Notes: generated by a model from the sequence alone, not told the origin. A DNA stretch of 9,326 nucleotides from Candidatus Iainarchaeum sp. (GCA_017608775.1 JAFCFF010000020.1:1-9326), one strand, 5' to 3'; shown: positions 1-6,195, numbered from the stretch's first letter. Numbers and translations: made by a program.

Positions 1-49
1 TCCTAAAGTAATACCAAAACTTGTAAGCTCTTTTCATTTTTTTTCTCAT
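1..49 (-). CDS. Start of a truncated downstream ORF (unknown)
   Basis: An ATG at 49 opens a frame that runs to the window edge without a stop (16 codons visible, beginning MRKKMKRAYKFWYYFR). It begins 20 bases after the stop of the glycosyltransferase gene on the same strand, and a weak purine stretch (GAGAG) precedes it, so it would be the next gene of the glycosylation operon. A basic start followed by aromatic residues would suit a membrane protein, but so little is visible that no function can be given and the reading frame itself may be chance. Confidence 0.35.
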   Translation of the reverse strand, partial: MRKKMKRAYKFWYYFR

Positions 50-69
50 TTTTTCTCTCTTTCAACTTC

Positions 70-1122
70 TTACATTAAAACCAAAAACAAAATAAAGACA
101 ATCAAGCTCCACAAAAAGATTAAGCCAACCAAAAAGTTAAAAACCTGTTTTTCCGTAAATCTTTTCTTCCAAAAAAACTCTGGAAAAAGCATTGCTATAT
201 GGGTTAAGCTGTATATTTTCTTTCCGTAAGGGCTTTTTAGGGTTCCATCTTTTTGAAGGTTTCCGTAACTCCTTGCCTTAAGTCTGCTTCTTAGCTTAAG
301 AAGAAACTCTAAAAACCAGGGAACAAAAAGAAAAGCAGCAAACAACTCTAGCTTTGAGAGTATGGCTGTCAAGCCAAAAACCACTCCCGAAAAGTATGTA
401 AGGGAATCTCCAGGAAGAATCTTTGCTGGAAATCTATTTCTAATGTAAAACGGAATTAGAACACCAACACCAAGAAGAGCAAAGAGAAAGCCCTCAACCC
501 TCCCAAAAACAAGGGAAACCAAGCCAAGGAAAGCAGTTATAATTATTATGGAAAAAACTTCTAAGCCGTTTATTCCAGCAAGCATGTTTGCTGCATTTGC
601 TGTTCCTATAATTGCAAGAACAACAAATAAATAATAAAGAATCCCAAAATCAAAAGAGAAAAAAACAAAATCTATAGTTGTGTTAAAGCTTAGAGAACTT
701 ATAAAAACTATTCCTGCTATGGCAACAAGAATAAACTTGCTTTGAGGAAGGCCTATTTTATCTATCCTTTTTCCTCTCTCTATTTTTTTAACTCTTGTGT
801 TTAGGTCATCTAAAAAGCCCACCAACATTGTTAGAAACGCAGCAAAACCAGCAATAAGGAGAAGCTTTTCATCAATTATAAAAAACTTTGAAATTCTGTT
901 TACAATAAGAACAACAGAAATTGAAAGTAGAAGACTAGTTGCTATCGGGAAGCCATATCCTATTGTCAACAATGGTTTTTTCTTTTTCTGGGCATCTGGT
1001 ATAACCAGATTTATACTTTTAAAAAAACCCATTAACTTTAGTATAAAAATATCTGACAAAAACCATGACAGAATAAACGAAAGAACAAAAAAAACAAAGA
1101 AAAACCAAGTTTCTGAAACCAT
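70..1122 (-). CDS. aglH: Lipid-carrier sugar-phosphate transferase, GT4 family (GPT/WecA/AglH-like)
   Basis: 350-residue polytopic membrane protein of the glycosyltransferase-4 superfamily (MraY/WecA/eukaryotic GPT). Family members move a sugar-1-phosphate, usually GlcNAc-1-P from UDP-GlcNAc, onto a polyprenyl or dolichyl phosphate at the inner face of the membrane. Visible signatures are GFLDDL (residues 102-107, the metal-binding Asp pair), NAANMLAGINGLE (176-188) and PAKILPGDS (232-240, the GD motif), between about ten hydrophobic segments. A loop near 40-60 (PDAQKKKKP then GYGFP) matches the substrate-side loop of the family. The ATG follows the aglB stop codon with no gap, and GGTGA lies 5 bases before it inside the end of aglB, so translation is coupled. 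Placement behind the oligosaccharyltransferase suggests that it starts the N-glycan lipid. The exact sugar cannot be read from sequence, so the symbol is a family-level guess. Confidence 0.85.
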   Translation of the reverse strand: MVSETWFFFVFFVLSFILSWFLSDIFILKLMGFFKSINLVIPDAQKKKKPLLTIGYGFPIATSLLLSISVVLIVNRISKFFIIDEKLLLIAGFAAFLTMLVGFLDDLNTRVKKIERGKRIDKIGLPQSKFILVAIAGIVFISSLSFNTTIDFVFFSFDFGILYYLFVVLAIIGTANAANMLAGINGLEVFSIIIITAFLGLVSLVFGRVEGFLFALLGVGVLIPFYIRNRFPAKILPGDSLTYFSGVVFGLTAILSKLELFAAFLFVPWFLEFLLKLRSRLKARSYGNLQKDGTLKSPYGKKIYSLTHIAMLFPEFFWKKRFTEKQVFNFLVGLIFLWSLIVFILFLVLM

Positions 1123-3324
1123 TTACTTCACCCTAAATATTTTGACTCTGTTGTTTTCAAAAATCTTTTCAAAGTATTTGTTACTTTCCTCAGACTCAAA
1201 CCATAGCTTTGCCAAGGTTGTTTGATTTGCGTTAAAACTCAAAATTTTGATGCGAGTTCCCACATCTTTGTAAAAAACAAGAGGAAGCTTATATACTGCA
1301 GTCCCACTTCTTACCTCTGTTTCCTTTATCTGCTTGTTGTTCCACTTATCTGTAAGTGAAGAATATTCCCCGACACTCAATATTACTCCGCCACAGTTGT
1401 AAAAAGTATTTTTTTCTCCTTTTACGTTGAAGGAGCAGTTGACAGTAAGAGGAATAAAAGAAAAATATTCCTTTGGATATTCTTTTTTGACAATTTCATG
1501 TTTTATGGAATTTGCAGCATAAAGCCTTAGAGTATCAAGCTTTCCAAAAAGATCTGAGCCAAGCAAAACATAGCTTGCGCCATATTTTTCCTTAACAAGA
1601 CTGTATGACTTTTCTAAGTCCTCCCCAAGAAGGAACTTTGCGTAGTCCTGGTCTGCCTCAAACTTAGAGTTTGTGTTATCTGCTGAAACTTTCCTGTTTG
1701 TGAAGAAAGTTATCCAATGTCCCTGATCCCACCAGTTAAACAAAGCCTCGTCCTCCCCTACGTTCTCCTCTATCCATGAAATTGCCTCCTTCCATTGTGA
1801 CAGGGATTCCAGAGTTGGTGGGTTTTTTTCCATGTAAAGAGCTGCACACCCCACACTTGTGAAAACAACAAACATCACAACAACGGCAAACACATATTTC
1901 CAAAAAACATCCTTGAAAAAGACTTCTTTAAACCTAAAAAAGAAGTAGAGAAAAGCTATTGCCGCAAAGCCAAGGCCAAAACCATAAACATAGGTAAACT
2001 TAAGCTTTGTTAGGGCCATATACCATGCGACAACAAACACAACAACAAAAAGCAAGATAAAAACATCCTTTTTGTTAACTTCTTCGCCCAAAACAAAATG
2101 TTTTCTGTAAAAATAAAAGGTATAAACAAAAAGCAAAATTAGAGAAAGCCAGGAAAATATTGTTTGGTAGTTAAACTTTCTTCCAAAGAAAGCTTTTCCT
2201 TTTTTCTCCTCTCCAACACTTAGACTTAGAACTTCGCCCCTATCAGGAATTTTTGTTTCTTTTTTTCCGGAAATCTCCTCAACATAGTTTTGGGCTAACC
2301 TTACTGGCTCCTTGAAAATCTCTGTTTTTAGGCCTGTAAACGCAATAACCGAGAAAACAACCATTGCTATAACTCCAATCATCAAAAACCCCTTTGCAAT
2401 ATTTAGTTTATTTTTAAACGTAAGATAGAGAGTATAAAGAAAAAGAGCTCCTGCAGTTAAGGCAAAAAGGAAAAGCAGGATCAAAATAAAGTTTCCCGGG
2501 ATTTTTAGGTTGAAAAAAAGCTTAAGTCCAACAATTCCCACAAACACAACGCTTGCAAGAACCAGATACAGAGATAGATTTTTCTCTACCCTGTTTTTCA
2601 AGCTCAGAATAACAAGAAAAATAAACCCACCTAAAATAAAGGGTAAAACCGTCATGTCTATAAAATAAAAAAGCTTCCAGGTCCATGCCATTACCCCAAA
2701 GCTTACGCCGGCAAGGATTGCGTTTACCCATTCTCTTCTTTCCATCCTTCCTTTTTCTGTCAGGCCCTTGATGCTTAGCGCTAAAAAGAGAAGACCAAGA
2801 GCATACCACAGAAAGCCAAGCGAGTCCTCCTCAAAGAAACCACCCATTGTTCTGTAGGCATAGGCAGGGGATGCCGCAAGCAGAAAGGAAACTATAAAGG
2901 CGCTTTCCTTGTTTACAAGAGTTCTTACAAGAAAATACATAACAAGAATTACCAAGCTACCAAACAAAGCCGGAGCAATTTTCATCACTAAGAGCATTTT
3001 TTCTGGAGAATAGGCAGAGAAAAAAAACATAAGTTTAAACATCAGGGCTCCTATAAACCAAAAGACATAGGAGGGCCCGGCCTGAGGAAAAGGAGTTCCT
3101 CCCTGTGCATAAAAGGCCAGGGGATCGTTATCTGGGAGCCAGCCATCCTCCATTATATAGGAGATCAATCTTCCATGCCAATAGCTGTCAAAACCAAAAA
3201 CAGTTTCATACTTGAAGTTGTGTGCTCTTATTCCAAAGGCAAAAACAAGAACCAAAAATATGAGAAGTATTTCAAAATATTTTATAGAGAACTTTCCAAG
3301 CCTTAGCTCTTGGTTTAAAAACAT
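1123..3324 (-). CDS. aglB: Oligosaccharyltransferase AglB/STT3
   Basis: 733-residue STT3-family enzyme that transfers a lipid-linked glycan to Asn of N-X-S/T on the outer face of the membrane. Motifs, numbered from my start: FDSYWHGR (45-52, first loop, catalytic Asp46); GGFFEEDSLGF (161-171, the acidic pair of the second loop); SVGE (369-372, the SVSE/TIxE motif of the large outer loop); WWDQG (531-535, the WWDYG signature); DLFGK (591-595, DK-type motif). About 12-13 hydrophobic segments lead into a soluble C-terminal domain from about 500, which holds two sequons of its own (N629-C-S and N700-Q-T) and a Cys pair (630, 644). The frame is open back to 3390, but that extension runs into the 5S rRNA. 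The ATG at 3324 has a TATA-like box centred 28 bases upstream and no Shine-Dalgarno site, so a leaderless start there is the better choice. Confidence 0.93.
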   Translation of the reverse strand: MFLNQELRLGKFSIKYFEILLIFLVLVFAFGIRAHNFKYETVFGFDSYWHGRLISYIMEDGWLPDNDPLAFYAQGGTPFPQAGPSYVFWFIGALMFKLMFFFSAYSPEKMLLVMKIAPALFGSLVILVMYFLVRTLVNKESAFIVSFLLAASPAYAYRTMGGFFEEDSLGFLWYALGLLFLALSIKGLTEKGRMERREWVNAILAGVSFGVMAWTWKLFYFIDMTVLPFILGGFIFLVILSLKNRVEKNLSLYLVLASVVFVGIVGLKLFFNLKIPGNFILILLFLFALTAGALFLYTLYLTFKNKLNIAKGFLMIGVIAMVVFSVIAFTGLKTEIFKEPVRLAQNYVEEISGKKETKIPDRGEVLSLSVGEEKKGKAFFGRKFNYQTIFSWLSLILLFVYTFYFYRKHFVLGEEVNKKDVFILLFVVVFVVAWYMALTKLKFTYVYGFGLGFAAIAFLYFFFRFKEVFFKDVFWKYVFAVVVMFVVFTSVGCAALYMEKNPPTLESLSQWKEAISWIEENVGEDEALFNWWDQGHWITFFTNRKVSADNTNSKFEADQDYAKFLLGEDLEKSYSLVKEKYGASYVLLGSDLFGKLDTLRLYAANSIKHEIVKKEYPKEYFSFIPLTVNCSFNVKGEKNTFYNCGGVILSVGEYSSLTDKWNNKQIKETEVRSGTAVYKLPLVFYKDVGTRIKILSFNANQTTLAKLWFESEESNKYFEKIFENNRVKIFRVK

Positions 3325-3347
3325 TGTAAGAAAGGATAAACAAAAAC

Positions 3348-3356
3348 ATTTAAAAC
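3348..3356 (-). promoter_or_regulatory. TATA-like box for aglB
   Basis: On the minus strand the sequence GTTTTAAATG is centred near 3352, 28 bases before the A of the aglB ATG at 3324. That is the usual archaeal TATA-to-start distance, so transcription should begin at or next to the start codon. The box sits in the 48-base gap between the 5S rRNA and aglB. There is no clear terminator in this gap, so read-through from the 5S unit is also possible. Confidence 0.55.
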
Positions 3357-3372
3357 TCGATTTTAGGTAAAG

Positions 3373-3485
3373 TGCTAGCAACACAGGCAAGCTCCCTCCG
3401 AGGAGAGCGCCTTACCTGCGAGACAGGCTTAACTTCTGGGTTCGGAATGAGTCCAGGTGTTTCCCTGTCTCTATGGTCGCTAGCA
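3373..3485 (-). rRNA. rrf: 5S ribosomal RNA
   Basis: The minus strand carries the archaeal 5S core: GCGACCATAG near the 5' end, GGGAAACACC, then CATTCCGAACCCAGAAGTTA (20 bases of the conserved loop B/C region). The ends are set by terminal helix I: TGCTAGC at 3485-3479 pairs fully with GCTAGCA at 3379-3373, giving about 113 nt; either end could be off by one or two bases. It stands alone here, with no 16S, 23S or tRNA gene next to it, between TBP and aglB on the same strand with 48-base gaps on both sides. Its own promoter lies just upstream. Confidence 0.95.
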
Positions 3486-3504
3486 AAGAAAAAAAGTCAG
3501 AAAA

Positions 3505-3515
3505 ACTTTTTAAAT
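3505..3515 (-). promoter_or_regulatory. TATA box of the 5S rRNA gene
   Basis: The minus strand reads ATTTAAAAAGT here, centred near 3510. That is 25 bases upstream of the 5' end of 5S as set by the terminal helix, the expected archaeal TATA-to-start distance. Purines (AAG) lie directly upstream, as in a BRE. Transcription would then start at or within a base or two of the mature 5' end, with little or no 5' trimming needed. Confidence 0.65.
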
Positions 3516-3533
3516 CTTAAACTTGTTTGATGA

Positions 3534-4085
3534 TTATTTCAGGATTTTTTTGAACATGTCCCTTACTTTGTTTAATCCCCTAGATAGTTTTTTTTCATCC
3601 TTTGCTCCTGCAGCAATTAGCTTTCCGTTTTTAAAAACAAGAAATGTCAGGTCTGGGTCGTTTAATCTTAGGATTGCCCCAGGAAACTGTTCAGGCTCGT
3701 ACTCAATGTTTTTTAACTTTGTTGCAACCTCAAACAAATCCAAGTTTCTGTTTAGGCTTGCAGTGGCAACTAGGTTCACAACCTCGTAATCCAACTTTCT
3801 CTTAATCTTAAATTTTGGCTGAACATCAGCTATCTGTCTCATGGCCTTTCTTAGAGCTATCTCAACAGCTTTTGTGTTTTTTGCACCAGCACATATCACT
3901 TTTCCGTTTTTGAAAAGCAGCAAAGAAACCTTTGGTTCCTTTAGCTTCATAATTGCCCCAGGAAACTGTTCAGGCTCGTACTCAACGTTTTGCAGGGAAA
4001 CAGCAAGGTTGTAAAGATCAAGAGTTTGTCCCAGACTAGCGGAAGCAACAACATTTTCTATGTTGTATTTTAACTTTGCTGTCAA
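3534..4085 (-). CDS. tbp: TATA-binding protein (TBP)
   Basis: 183-residue TBP, the factor that binds and bends promoter TATA boxes and recruits TFB and RNA polymerase. It has the two-fold saddle structure: repeat 1 spans about 6-86 and repeat 2 about 98-180. Both contain EYEPEQFPGAI (35-45 and 128-138), followed by a stretch ending in LLLFKNGK or FLVFKNGK and then the conserved GAK (67-69 and 160-162); the DNA-contacting phenylalanines are in place. The length is normal for archaea and the acidic C-terminal tail seen in some lineages is absent. The start is TTG at 4085, supported by GGTGA 4 bases upstream; no ATG is available there. The matching FPGAI segment is also identical at DNA level (see the repeat entry). 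It is transcribed toward the 5S rRNA. Confidence 0.97.
   Translation of the reverse strand: MTAKLKYNIENVVASASLGQTLDLYNLAVSLQNVEYEPEQFPGAIMKLKEPKVSLLLFKNGKVICAGAKNTKAVEIALRKAMRQIADVQPKFKIKRKLDYEVVNLVATASLNRNLDLFEVATKLKNIEYEPEQFPGAILRLNDPDLTFLVFKNGKLIAAGAKDEKKLSRGLNKVRDMFKKILK
3673..3706 (-). repeat. 34-base direct repeat inside tbp, copy in repeat 2
   Basis: This stretch is identical base for base to 3952-3985, 279 bases (93 codons) away and in the same frame. It encodes the EYEPEQFPGAI segment of the second TBP half. After one mismatch the match continues for five more bases. All third codon positions agree, which two anciently duplicated halves would not normally retain. Confidence 0.85.
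3952..3985 (-). repeat. 34-base direct repeat inside tbp, copy in repeat 1
   Basis: Partner of 3673-3706, encoding the EYEPEQFPGAI segment of the first TBP half. A second, imperfect match lies at the FKNGK codons of both halves (near 3621-3640 and 3900-3918), so similarity above the protein level is concentrated in these conserved core strands. Confidence 0.85.
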
Positions 4086-4119
4086 GATTTCACCTTTTTA
4101 AAGAAAATTTAGGTGTAAA

Positions 4120-4130
4120 GCTTTTTAAAC
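4120..4130 (-). promoter_or_regulatory. TATA box for tbp
   Basis: The minus strand reads GTTTAAAAAGC, close to the 5S box (ATTTAAAAAGT). It is centred about 41 bases before the TTG start, which would give a short leader of about 15 bases that contains the GGTGA site at 4090-4094. A second TTTAAAAAG nearer the gene, around 4096-4104, is too close to the start to serve this role. Confidence 0.5.
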
Positions 4131-4165
4131 AAACCTCTTAACAAGTTTGAAAAACACCCCAAATC

Positions 4166-4190
4166 AAAAAACAAATAAAAAAAGAAAAAA
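4166..4190 (-). terminator. Poly-T terminator after the 141-aa membrane protein gene
   Basis: Directly after the TAG stop (4191-4193) the minus strand holds three T runs: six at 4190-4185, seven at 4183-4177 and six at 4171-4166, broken by single or few other bases. Archaeal RNA polymerase terminates at such T-rich tracts without needing a hairpin, and none is visible. This separates the membrane protein gene from tbp. Confidence 0.6.
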
Positions 4191-4616
4191 CTATGCTCTT
4201 GTTCTTGTTAGGACAATTATCAGGGAAACAAACCCAACAACAACCCAAACAAGAATTCCAAAGTTAAGGCTTGCCCCTATTATCTGGGAAACCCCGTAAA
4301 ACATCCCGACAACAGTGTTTAGGAATGGAGTTTGAATCATGTATTTAATAACTTCTTGAAGTCCAACTTCCTTCCCAATAGTCATGGCTGCTGTGTTTAT
4401 AAAAAACGAAGACATCACCAAAAAAATTCCAGCAAATAAATGATTTTTGTTTCCGCTGAATATCCAGACCATAAAATAAATAATACCAACAATAAGACCA
4501 ATCTCAATAATTAGGGAGAGTATTGCCAGGGAAAAAATCCCGCCAATTCCCCCAAAAACAATTATTGGTAAAAGAAAAAATATTATTGCTGTCTCAACAA
4601 AATCTTGGTCTCTCAT
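4191..4616 (-). CDS. Small multi-pass membrane protein, unknown function
   Basis: 141 residues, almost wholly hydrophobic, with four or five likely membrane segments: about 9-30, 31-53, 59-79, perhaps 98-116, and 117-137. A short polar loop (GNKNH, 55-59) and a more polar stretch near 80-96 (GKEVGLQEVIKYMIQT) separate them. There is no signal peptide, catalytic motif or cysteine, and I do not recognise the family. The ATG at 4616 is supported by a TATA box centred 26 bases upstream with no Shine-Dalgarno site, consistent with a leaderless mRNA; T tracts follow the stop. It is therefore a single-gene unit, divergent from the eL21 cluster. Its context gives no hint of its job beyond being expressed near information-processing genes. 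Confidence 0.75.
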   Translation of the reverse strand: MRDQDFVETAIIFFLLPIIVFGGIGGIFSLAILSLIIEIGLIVGIIYFMVWIFSGNKNHLFAGIFLVMSSFFINTAAMTIGKEVGLQEVIKYMIQTPFLNTVVGMFYGVSQIIGASLNFGILVWVVVGFVSLIIVLTRTRA

Positions 4617-4636
4617 ATTAGAAAAGGGAAAAGAAG

Positions 4637-4646
4637 ATTTATAAAT
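4637..4646 (-). promoter_or_regulatory. TATA box for the 141-aa membrane protein gene
   Basis: The minus strand has TTTATAAATC, a near-ideal archaeal TATA box, centred at about 4642 and 26 bases from the A of the start codon. The bases between (a C/T-rich stretch ending in TAAT) contain no Shine-Dalgarno site, so the transcript should begin at the ATG. Confidence 0.65.
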
Positions 4647-4763
4647 TTAACTTCTTAACTATTCCTCGTTAAACAACTTCTTTTTGTTTGTGTTTGTTTT
4701 TTATTGTGCTTTTTTCTATATTTTTCTGAGTTTCATCCTCTCCCTAAAATTTCATTTTTCTAA

Positions 4764-4774
4764 TATATTTAAAT
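4764..4774 (+). promoter_or_regulatory. TATA-like box upstream of the eL21 cluster
   Basis: TATATTTAAAT is centred near 4769, predicting a start near 4795 and a leader of about 39 bases before the eL21 ATG. A weaker candidate, CTATATTTT at 4715-4723, would start transcripts near 4746 and include the GGAGGT at 4785-4790. The 217-base region between the two divergent starts (4617-4833) is otherwise T-rich on the plus strand and holds no RNA gene I can see. Confidence 0.45.
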
Positions 4775-4797
4775 TGTTTTTCTTGGAGGTTTTTTTA

Positions 4798-4833
4798 TTG
4801 TTTGTGTTTTTAAAGTTGTGCTTGGGTGATTAG
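4798..4833 (+). CDS. Possible 11-codon leader ORF abutting eL21
   Basis: A TTG codon at 4798 opens a frame encoding MFVFLKLCLGD, which ends at TAG 4831-4833, directly before the eL21 ATG and in the same frame. GGAGGT at 4785-4790 lies 7 bases before the TTG, ideal ribosome-binding spacing. The last codons contain the GGTGA that should serve eL21 itself, so ribosomes on the small ORF would cover the eL21 site. If transcription starts from the box at 4764-4774, GGAGGT would lie outside the mRNA and this reading fails. An 11-codon frame can also arise by chance. Confidence 0.25.
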   Translation: MFVFLKLCLGD

Positions 4834-5130
4834 ATGGCAGGAAAAAAAGCAAGGGGAAAAAAAGCAAAAACAAGGCATTTGCTTAGAAGAAGGAGAAGAG
4901 CAACAGTTAGGGATTTCCTGAAGAGCTTTTCAGCCGGGGAAAGAGTTGTTCTAAACCCCCAGCCCTCGGTGCCAAAGGGGATGCCTTTTAGAAGGTTTTT
5001 TGGAAAGATAGGCGAGGTTGTTGGAAAGAGGGGAAAAGCATATGAGGTAAAGCTTATGGACGGAAAAAAGGAAAAACGACAACTGGTTCTTCCTGTGCAT
5101 CTAAAAAAATTAAAAACAGAAAAGAGATAG
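4834..5130 (+). CDS. rpl21e: Large-subunit ribosomal protein eL21
   Basis: 98 residues, the normal length for archaeal eL21, a 50S subunit protein shared with eukaryotes but absent from bacteria. The first 25 residues are extremely basic (KKARGKKAK, RRRRRATVRDF), an RNA-binding extension. The SH3-like barrel follows: GERVVLNPQPS (35-45), then GMPFRRFFGKIGEVVGKRG (49-67), in place of the family's GxPHxxYHGKTGxV, and the terminal KEKRQLVLPVHLKKLK. The ATG has GGTGA 4 bases upstream (4825-4829), preceded by an in-frame TAG, so no longer form is possible. It leads the eL21-rpoF-DUF655 cluster, an order found widely in archaea. Confidence 0.95.
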   Translation: MAGKKARGKKAKTRHLLRRRRRATVRDFLKSFSAGERVVLNPQPSVPKGMPFRRFFGKIGEVVGKRGKAYEVKLMDGKKEKRQLVLPVHLKKLKTEKR

Positions 5131-5141
5131 TGGGTGAAAAA

Positions 5142-5474
5142 ATGTTGGGAAAAGAGACCCTAAAAAAGGAAAAAATAAGCGTTGTTGACATGAAGGCAAT
5201 ATTGTCAAAAAGAAAAAAAGAGTCAGAGCTAAACGTAGATCAGGAGGAAGCCCTAAAATACGTGAAAAAATTTTCACTTTTAACACCAAAAAACAAAAAA
5301 GAGCTTTTAAAGGAGTTAAAATCTTTAGGGTTTTCAGATGCTTTTATTTACCAAATACTTGATACTGTTCCAAAAAAGTTGGAAGATTTGGTTGCTTTGA
5401 TTCCAAAGAAAGAGAAATATGAGGAAGAGAAGCTAAAAAAGACAGTTGACTTAGTGAACAAACATGCTGGATAA
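5142..5474 (+). CDS. rpoF: RNA polymerase subunit Rpo4/RpoF (Rpb4 family)
   Basis: 110-residue Rpb4-like subunit. It pairs with Rpo7/RpoE to form the stalk of archaeal RNA polymerase, which aids promoter opening and binds emerging RNA; Rpo7 is not in this window. Residues about 27-60 form the first helices (a VDQEEALKYVKKF segment), and the HRDC-like helical core continues through ELLKELKSLGFSDAFIYQILDTVP (about 54-77) to the EDLVALIP strand-helix end. I place the start at ATG 5142 because GGTGA (5133-5137) lies 4 bases upstream. An earlier in-frame GTG at 5130 overlaps the eL21 stop and would put that ribosome site inside the coding region. Only 11 bases separate it from eL21, so the two are co-transcribed. 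A run of seven T follows the stop. Confidence 0.88.
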   Translation: MLGKETLKKEKISVVDMKAILSKRKKESELNVDQEEALKYVKKFSLLTPKNKKELLKELKSLGFSDAFIYQILDTVPKKLEDLVALIPKKEKYEEEKLKKTVDLVNKHAG

Positions 5475-5475
5475 G

Positions 5476-5487
5476 TTTTTTTATAAA
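5476..5487 (+). promoter_or_regulatory. T run plus TATA-like box between rpoF and DUF655
   Basis: Seven T directly after the rpoF stop could partly terminate the upstream transcript. They merge into TTTATAAA (5480-5487), which would set a start near 5510 and a leader of about 28 bases for DUF655. The 63-base gap here is the widest inside the cluster, which fits an internal promoter, but the A/T-rich composition makes chance matches likely. Confidence 0.3.
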
Positions 5488-5537
5488 AAAGAAAAAATAT
5501 ATGAAAAAAAGATTTTGGAAAAAAGAGTGATGGATTT

Positions 5538-6146
5538 ATGGCAGAGGAATACGCTGTTGTGCTTGATTATATGCCAGAAGGCAAGATTTCCAGCCGTAAG
5601 TCCGACTTTTTCTTGGAAAAAAAGCCGTTAGCCCAGGTTTTAGGAGTTGATTTTTTTACCTTGTTGGAGGTTGTTCCAAAGGAAAAAATAGAAAGAGGAG
5701 AGACTGTTTATATAGGAAAGGGCATAAGAGATAAAATCTCACAGATAAAAAGAAGGGTTTTGTTGAGGGATTTGACAAATATAGCAAGGGAGGATCTTGA
5801 AAAACATCTTTTTTCCCTTGTTGAGAAAAAGCAAGAAGATTTTATTAACTTTTTCAACAACTCTGGTCCACTAAGCATAAAGATGCATTGTCTTGAACTT
5901 CTTCCCAACATAGGAAAGACAAAGGTTGAGCAGATTATAAAAGAGAGAAACAGAGAAAAATTCAGGAATTTCAGGGACATAGATGAAAGGACAGATATCG
6001 ACTCAAGGAAGCTGGTCATAAAAAGAATCCTACAGGAGCTTTCCGGAGATGAGAGATATTATGTTTTCACAAAAAAGCCTTTTTTAGAGGAAAAAAGACC
6101 TAAGGGATTTAGGCCAAGAAGGTTTTTCAAAAAGTTTTCAAGATAA
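5538..6146 (+). CDS. DUF655 protein with helix-hairpin-helix motif
   Basis: 202-residue member of the archaeal DUF655 family, presumed to bind nucleic acid; its biochemical role is not established to my knowledge. The N-terminal part (EEYAVVLDYMPEGK, then GETVYIGKG at 54-62) looks like a small beta-barrel. Residues 117-147 hold a helix-hairpin-helix (LELLPNIGKTKVEQIIKER), the type that grips DNA or RNA backbone without base specificity. The last 20 residues are strongly basic (KGFRPRRFFKKFSR). The ATG at 5538 has only a partial GTGA site 7 bases upstream. In many archaea the order eL21-rpoF-DUF655 continues with the 16S rRNA dimethyltransferase ksgA; here the next gene is on the other strand instead. 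Confidence 0.9.
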   Translation: MAEEYAVVLDYMPEGKISSRKSDFFLEKKPLAQVLGVDFFTLLEVVPKEKIERGETVYIGKGIRDKISQIKRRVLLRDLTNIAREDLEKHLFSLVEKKQEDFINFFNNSGPLSIKMHCLELLPNIGKTKVEQIIKERNREKFRNFRDIDERTDIDSRKLVIKRILQELSGDERYYVFTKKPFLEEKRPKGFRPRRFFKKFSR

Positions 6147-6170
6147 TCAAGATAACCTCAAAATGCCTAT

Positions 6171-6176
6171 AAAAAA
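6171..6176 (-). terminator. Weak T-run terminator after AMP phosphorylase
   Basis: Six T on the minus strand lie 20 bases after the AMP phosphorylase stop, flanked by TATAG and TATAGG. The gap between the two converging genes is only 49 bases and no other T run exists in it. On the plus strand nothing resembles a terminator after DUF655, so overlapping 3' ends are likely. Confidence 0.3.
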
Positions 6177-6195
6177 CTATAAGCTAAAATCAAAG

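Noticed and set aside
797..1225. Plus-strand frame of 142 codons across the aglB/GT4 junction
   Set aside because: It is antisense to two well-supported genes that cover the whole stretch and has no promoter or ribosome site; its Lys/Ile/Phe make-up is that of an antisense reading.
2522..2809. Minus-strand frame of 95 codons inside aglB
   Set aside because: It is an alternative frame within the AglB membrane region, with no hydrophobic pattern or ribosome site of its own.
3523..3789. Plus-strand frame opposite the 3' half of tbp
   Set aside because: It lies wholly antisense to the second TBP repeat and lacks start signals.
4681..4823. Repeated TTTGTGTTT / TTTATTGT patterns upstream of eL21 as regulatory repeats
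   Set aside because: The stretch is low-complexity T-rich sequence; the matches are short, irregularly spaced and expected by chance.
5130..5141. GTG at 5130 as rpoF start
   Set aside because: It overlaps the eL21 stop and would put the GGTGA site inside the gene; ATG 5142 has that site at the same 4-base spacing as its neighbours.
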